Source: Trichoplusia ni
Lineage: Eukaryota > Arthropoda > Insecta > Lepidoptera > Noctuidae
DNA length: 64,000 nt
Direction of reading: 5' to 3'
Assembly: GCF_003590095.1 (NCBI RefSeq)
Contig: NC_039480.1
Span: 19,197,328 to 19,261,327, forward strand
Positions 58,925-64,000 of the stretch are shown piece after piece. The position numbers and the translations under genes are program-made. The notes below the pieces were generated by a model that saw nothing but the letters and a program-made list of their open reading frames with translations, did no database searches and was not told the DNA's origin. Numbering within the stretch: the stretch's first letter is position 1; every line of letters starts with the position of its first letter.

Positions 58925-61900
58925 TTATATTGACTTTAAAGACGCACGGGGAGCAAATTCATAATCTTTGAGTGTTTCTAAATAGTCTGAATTCAACATA
59001 ATTTTAAGATCATACAACAACTCGACGAATTTTACAAGATCTTTCGAAACAGCCATTTCAAGGTGTTTTTTAATTTTTAAATAAATTAACCGGCTCATGT
59101 CGTCTGGGAAGTATGAAAAAACACCTTTGCCTTGTGTCAACAGTAACTCAAAAATGACAGGTTTATATTTTTTTATCGTTTGTCTTAATAAATCATCTTC
59201 TTGTATTTTGTAATTCAGTATATCCCTTAAATTTCTATCGTACTTTAAAAAGAGAATATTTAAAATAAAATCCCAAATCGTATTCTGTTTTTCGTCGCTA
59301 CTTTCATGTAATTTTATTATGCGACAAATATGGCGGACAGCAAAACATTCGGCTAGAGTACGATGGAGGAATAAAGGCACATCATTTGCAATACCGCAAA
59401 TCACACCCGTCTTAACTTTTCTTTCTTTGATTGTCAATTTACTTTTCGCAATACTCTTCAAATCTTCCATTGTAAAAATATTTTCAACGTCAGCATCAAA
59501 GATGGCGACCGCCCCTAACTTTCTATGAATGTCAAAAAAATCAAAGTCATAATTTGAAGCTAATTTGCGACATTGCTTTTTTATTTCGGTTTCAATGAAT
59601 CTTTCGTAAATTGTAAATTCGCTATTAACTTCGAAATTCCACATGGAATTTTCGAAATTTTTAATCTGGTTGAATATGTAAACGGTGACTAAATACAAAT
59701 GCAAGGGTGTGTAAAAATCTTTAACGTAATGTACAACGAATATTATTAAATCATTTATAATTGACTTTACTGCTACTATATTTTGCACGGAGCATGACTT
59801 TAGTTTTTGTTTTAGATATTTCATAACTTGATACGCAAAATTAATTAACGCTTCAGAATAATGGCGGTGCAAAAACTTTCCGAAATCTTTCGACTCTTTA
59901 TAGGATTTAAGTCCTTTTTCTATAAAAATGATAATATTCTTTAGATAATCCAGATCTTTTCTAGTAAATTCCTTTAATAATTTCTTTGTTTCCCAGTATA
60001 GACATAGATACCTATCTTGTTCGGTCCTTGGAAACATTTGCAGTTCATATGAAATACCAAATTGACATTCTAAGGTTTTTTTGATGTTTTCTTGAGACCC
60101 ACTTGTAATCCACATTATAGGTCTACTTTGTAACTTCGGAATAGAATGTAAGCTTGAAAAGTAGTGTGATTTTAGAACTTTTAAAAACGTTAAAACCTCA
60201 TTAGTGTATCTCGGACAGATTTCGTCAAACCCATCGAAAAGGAACATCACATTCTTGGTGTTGTAATAATGTAGGAACATTTGTAATTCGAAAGCTGTGC
60301 TCTCGTCTCCTGCGCAGTGCCTGAGGTACATGAAACCTCCTGACTCCTCCAGCTCGATGACCGGCGGCTGGTCACTGACAGGGTCACCATTCAGCACCAC
60401 TTTACACAAGAATCTCAAACTCTCCGACACATCGATGTCCGTTTCGTGATCTTTCCAGTTGTTGAATTGTTCGGAGTGATCCAACAGGTTTACTCTAACG
60501 ATCCAAAGTTTTGGATCTAATATTTTTGATCGTTGTGAAAGATGAGTGAGCAGGGTTGACTTTCCCATCCCTGGTCTTCCTACTATTACAGCCACGTCAT
60601 CATATACGTCATTGAGTGACATTAGCAACGATGGCGTCTGGTTTGCGCGGGCAATGTGCCTGTCAATGTATATAGGTTTAATTTTCTCGTAATTCAAACT
60701 GCTGACTAGTTTACTTACAGTTATGACTTCATTGTTAATCACTTTATTCAACACCTCCCCCTTTACGTACCTCATTGATTCTTCGTCTAATATTAATTCT
60801 AACCTCACTTCTTGTCCTTGGAACACGGCAGTGGCATTCTTCAAGACGCTCTTCTGTGATTCTGCTGTCAAGTCAGCCAGATTAACTACTCCGTCGTCAA
60901 TGACGTCACTCATGTTTCCGAAATATTCTTTAACAAACGGGACCAGGTCCCTGTTGATGACGGCAACAGTGAACTTGTCTCTCACGGCCTCGGCGATGTT
61001 TCGCAGTCGGCTCGACCAGTTCCTGTTGCTCGGCTTGTGGTTGCACACCACCACCAGCACTTTGCTCTCGTCCGTGTCTCTGAGCTCCTCGCACAGCGTG
61101 TTGTATTCGTTCGCTTGCAGGTTCAGCATGTACTCCAAGTCCAGCACGACGTGCTCTTGGCTTCTGTAACGCTGTATCATCTTGGCCACGGTCAGGTCAG
61201 CGCTGTTCGTCACCACGACGGCTCCCGAGGTCAGCTTCAGAGCGCTGATGACTTTGTCCTTGAAGGAGCACTCGATGTTGTTCCCTAGCTTGGTCTGGTG
61301 CATCATGCCGAGCACCGTCATCAGAGGCTTGCTGACTATCTTCTTGCTCGCTATTTCATACTTCTTGCTCTTCTTGGTGAGGTAGTCGCCCTCCGCGGCC
61401 ATCCACCAGGCTTGTATTTCGTCGTGGAACGTCAGGAACAGCGCGTCTGATGTCACTCGGAAGTTGTTCACTCTCCGACAGATGTTGTCTTCGATGTCTC
61501 CTCTCAGGATGTCTCCCACGCGGGTCTCGTCGGCCTGGCTGGTGAAGTAAAGCAGTCTGTTCAAGAAGTCCTCCACCAAGCGTCGGTCGTGGTCGCTACT
61601 GTCGAATGTGAGTTTCGGAAACCTTTTAGCTGTCACAATGAATCTGTACTGACGCAAGTCATGTTTATTGTTCTGTAGTTTGTTGAATAGTCTTTTGGAG
61701 AGCTCTCCTAGTGTCTCGCTGTTGTCTGTGAACTTCAAGAGCTTGGTGTCCTCCTCTTGGACCAGTAAGTTGCCGACGAGTCCGCCGATACCGCCGCTGG
61801 GCTTGAGGAGTCCGTCTCCTAGGGACTCGTCGATGGTAGCCATTTTGACAACATCTGGACTGTTCACGAGCCGACACATTCTCATCGTGAGACGGTTCAG

Positions 61901-64000
61901 TGCTTTAGTCACGTGACAGCCTCTGTCTCTCAAAGTCAAGTCTTTATTACCAAACTCAGTCGGTACTTTAAACTGTTTTGACATGAGTATCTCCTTAGCA
62001 GCCAGCTCGATTGCCTGATTTACGTTTAATTGACTCACACTAACTTTGTTCAATGGTTTTGTCAAATCTTCTGACATATCATGCACAAGCTGTACCTTGC
62101 CGTGTCTGACGGTAATGACGTTGCCAAGCAACTTGCTCAGAAGGGTAACATCATCAGGAAACTGGCAGAAGGTTGCGATTGCGGTCTGAAGATCAGTCTC
62201 CTCTAATTTGCGACGTTCGATTACCTCTACGTAAAGTTTATCTCTGAACAGTTTCATGAGTTGGTCGTTTGTGTCAAAGAAGTCTTTTCTGAAGCTAGCG
62301 ATGCGGTGTTTGCTGACGTCATCGCTTTGTATATCGGAGATATTAAATGCTTGTTCTGCTAAGATGACATGGTACAGTAGAAGTCTTTCATCGTCCATAG
62401 ACATCACACAATCAGTCCCATCGCTAATGCAGTTCGCGACTACTTCAGCCAGCGCCGACATTTCTGCCTTTTCAAAGTGACTGTTATCTTCATCTTCAGA
62501 ACTATACGACAGTTTCGGAAGCCAATTGACCTTCACATCAAACCTGTATTGTTGTATATCGGGTATCTGGGATCGTAATTTTTGAAACCACATTCCAGAA
62601 AGGGGTCCTAAGGACTTCCCTTCATCTACAAATTTCAACAGATTGGTTTCCTTATCGACTACCAGAATATTCCCGACAGCGCTCGCCAATCCTTCCCGTA
62701 ACAGTTTGTCCTCGAAGCTGTCATCAATGGTGACTATCTTCAAAATGTTTAGTTCGGATATTTTCATATTCAAGTGTGTTAGCCTCCTTTCTATCTTCAA
62801 TCCTTTTCGCCCTTTTATGGTCAAGTCTTTGTTGCCAAACGCAGCTGGTACTTGAAAGTGCATCTGCGTCAGTATCTCTCGCGCAGCCAGCTCGATGGCC
62901 TGATCTACTGTTGATTGAGTAACGTTGACTCTGCCTAGTTGCTCTTCCAAATCTTTTGACGTTTCATGAACGAACTGTAACTGACTGCTCTCGTAAGTAA
63001 CTACACTGCCCATCAGTTGGCTGAGACTAGAAATGTCGGAGGTGTCTTTGTAGAATGCTGATAACAAACTACTAATTTCACTAGTTCCTATTTTCCGTCG
63101 TTTCGCGGTCTCCAGATACAGAGTGCGTCTGAATAGTTGTAGAACTTCCTCGTCCGAGTCGAACAGGTCCTGTCGGAAGCTGGCGATGCGGTGCTCGCCA
63201 TCTTCGTGCTGTTGTTGTATCTCATAAACCTCGATAGCCTTCTGCGCCAGGACGACGTGGTACCTGAGCACGAGCTCGTCGTCCATCAAACTGGACAAAC
63301 CAACTTCCTCGTTCAGAAACCTTGCCATGGTAACAGCTAGTGCTGTTATTTCTTGGTGAACTTCCATGTTGATACCGTCTTCGCCGATGTCGAATGAGAG
63401 GAGAGGCAACTGTTTAGTTTTTACCACAAATCTGTACAGATTCAGATCCGGTATCTCTTTCCGAACTTTATCATACAACCTCTTAGCGAGGTCGCCTAAT
63501 GCTTCGGGTTCATCTGTGAACTTCAAAGAGTTCTCGTTATCTCCTCGAACCAGCATGTTGCCGACGGCACTCGCTATGCCTTGGTTGAGCTGTAAGAACT
63601 CACTACCCAAAGACTCATCTAGGACAACAATGTGAGGATCTGAATCGCGCAACAAATCGACTATTTTAGAACTTAGTTCATTCAACACTTGTTCAACGTC
63701 CACATCGAGCTTGCCTCTGATAGTCAAGTCGCTGTTACCGAATGTAACCGGAACCTTAAACGTCTTCCTGATGAGTATTCTCTGCGCGGCCATCTCGAGC
63801 GCTCGCTCCACTGTCGCTTGAGATACGTTGATCTTGAACAACTGTTGTTTGAGTTCTTCATCCATTTCGTGAAGGAAATGTAGCTTGCCTTGTTTGTACG
63901 TCACGACGCATTCTATCAGCTCGCTGAGGACTAGAATGTCAAAGGGTTCTGTGAACAGTGACGTCAGCAGCACGTTGACTTTGTCCTCCTCTAGAGTTTG
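58925..64000 (-). CDS. Intronless NACHT (STAND) ATPase with tandem N-terminal repeats, 5' partial
   Basis: One frame open from the right edge to TAA at 58927-58925; at least 1691 residues, N-terminus outside the window. Residues are counted from the first codon at the edge. About 26-800 hold two full and one shortened copy of a 300-residue repeat (GN-x-DLTI motif at about 88-96, 389-397 and 684-692; HRIASFR at 270 and 565). About 900-1100 is a mixed alpha/beta region. The NACHT core has a P-loop GRPGMGKST (1141-1149) and Walker B LFDGFDE (1254-1260), then the WITSGS sensor region (about 1297-1302) and TPLHLY (about 1431). FLHRTLAECFA (1544-1554) matches the segment after the winged helix in NACHT proteins. 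The C-terminal 130 residues are unclassified; no LRR, WD40 or clear ankyrin array is seen. STAND ATPases act as ligand-triggered oligomerising switches, often in immunity; that role is inferred. Coding DNA is GC-richer than its flanks, and there is no frameshift or internal stop. Confidence 0.88.
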   Translation of the reverse strand, partial: QTLEEDKVNVLLTSLFTEPFDILVLSELIECVVTYKQGKLHFLHEMDEELKQQLFKINVSQATVERALEMAAQRILIRKTFKVPVTFGNSDLTIRGKLDVDVEQVLNELSSKIVDLLRDSDPHIVVLDESLGSEFLQLNQGIASAVGNMLVRGDNENSLKFTDEPEALGDLAKRLYDKVRKEIPDLNLYRFVVKTKQLPLLSFDIGEDGINMEVHQEITALAVTMARFLNEEVGLSSLMDDELVLRYHVVLAQKAIEVYEIQQQHEDGEHRIASFRQDLFDSDEEVLQLFRRTLYLETAKRRKIGTSEISSLLSAFYKDTSDISSLSQLMGSVVTYESSQLQFVHETSKDLEEQLGRVNVTQSTVDQAIELAAREILTQMHFQVPAAFGNKDLTIKGRKGLKIERRLTHLNMKISELNILKIVTIDDSFEDKLLREGLASAVGNILVVDKETNLLKFVDEGKSLGPLSGMWFQKLRSQIPDIQQYRFDVKVNWLPKLSYSSEDEDNSHFEKAEMSALAEVVANCISDGTDCVMSMDDERLLLYHVILAEQAFNISDIQSDDVSKHRIASFRKDFFDTNDQLMKLFRDKLYVEVIERRKLEETDLQTAIATFCQFPDDVTLLSKLLGNVITVRHGKVQLVHDMSEDLTKPLNKVSVSQLNVNQAIELAAKEILMSKQFKVPTEFGNKDLTLRDRGCHVTKALNRLTMRMCRLVNSPDVVKMATIDESLGDGLLKPSGGIGGLVGNLLVQEEDTKLLKFTDNSETLGELSKRLFNKLQNNKHDLRQYRFIVTAKRFPKLTFDSSDHDRRLVEDFLNRLLYFTSQADETRVGDILRGDIEDNICRRVNNFRVTSDALFLTFHDEIQAWWMAAEGDYLTKKSKKYEIASKKIVSKPLMTVLGMMHQTKLGNNIECSFKDKVISALKLTSGAVVVTNSADLTVAKMIQRYRSQEHVVLDLEYMLNLQANEYNTLCEELRDTDESKVLVVVCNHKPSNRNWSSRLRNIAEAVRDKFTVAVINRDLVPFVKEYFGNMSDVIDDGVVNLADLTAESQKSVLKNATAVFQGQEVRLELILDEESMRYVKGEVLNKVINNEVITVSKLVSSLNYEKIKPIYIDRHIARANQTPSLLMSLNDVYDDVAVIVGRPGMGKSTLLTHLSQRSKILDPKLWIVRVNLLDHSEQFNNWKDHETDIDVSESLRFLCKVVLNGDPVSDQPPVIELEESGGFMYLRHCAGDESTAFELQMFLHYYNTKNVMFLFDGFDEICPRYTNEVLTFLKVLKSHYFSSLHSIPKLQSRPIMWITSGSQENIKKTLECQFGISYELQMFPRTEQDRYLCLYWETKKLLKEFTRKDLDYLKNIIIFIEKGLKSYKESKDFGKFLHRHYSEALINFAYQVMKYLKQKLKSCSVQNIVAVKSIINDLIIFVVHYVKDFYTPLHLYLVTVYIFNQIKNFENSMWNFEVNSEFTIYERFIETEIKKQCRKLASNYDFDFFDIHRKLGAVAIFDADVENIFTMEDLKSIAKSKLTIKERKVKTGVICGIANDVPLFLHRTLAECFAVRHICRIIKLHESSDEKQNTIWDFILNILFLKYDRNLRDILNYKIQEDDLLRQTIKKYKPVIFELLLTQGKGVFSYFPDDMSRLIYLKIKKHLEMAVSKDLVKFVELLYDLKIMLNSDYLETLKDYEFAPRASLKSI

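Noticed and set aside
60723..61169. 148-codon plus-strand frame opposite the NACHT gene
   Set aside because: A shadow of the long minus-strand coding frame; no motif of its own.

Overview
This is animal nuclear DNA, most likely from a moth of the noctuid type (Lepidoptera). It is AT-rich, the genes have many short exons, and most of the rest is dispersed repeats: four SINE classes, several small TIR elements, LINE tails and the 'GCCCAGCAGTGGGA' repeat common in noctuids. No species can be named. No tRNA or rRNA gene and no CRISPR array was seen. The tRNA-like and 5S-like stretches are SINE heads.

Six protein-coding loci can be supported. (1) Minus strand, 19885 to 1415: a ten-exon MFSD6-like transporter whose exons join in frame to 593 residues; its first intron is 12.2 kb of repeats. 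(2) Plus strand, 21692 to 32555: a twelve-exon ZAD and C2H2 zinc-finger protein of 503 residues that also carries a C-C-H-H module resembling the FLYWCH/FAR1/WRKY-GCM1 group. It is head-to-head with gene 1. (3) Minus strand, 35584 to 33344: an intact CYP3-clan cytochrome P450 (CYP6-like, 521 residues) with one intron after the heme cysteine and a TATA box. (4) Minus strand, 50799 to 43001: a four-exon RING-H2 protein of 251 residues with an N-terminal membrane anchor. (5) Plus strand, 55145 to 55285: a 46-residue single-pass membrane microprotein. (6) Minus strand, from the right edge to 58925: one uninterrupted reading frame of at least 1691 residues with a NACHT-type ATPase core preceded by tandem repeats of about 300 residues. 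Its N-terminus lies outside the window.

The last gene is the strongest candidate for something poorly described: a STAND/NACHT ATPase of the NLR-like type, intronless among intron-rich neighbours, with a large repeated N-terminal region. Nothing shows that the six genes act together; they read as ordinary neighbours in a repeat-rich region.

Mobile DNA explains most of the rest. Three tRNA-derived SINE families, one 5S rRNA-derived SINE family (about a dozen copies), a hAT-type non-autonomous element with a perfect 8-bp target duplication and several MITE families were recognised by comparing copies within the window. Many repeats sit within tens of bases of splice donors in genes 1 and 2. 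Gene models were built by reading splice signals and checking that frames join; none was checked against transcripts or a database.
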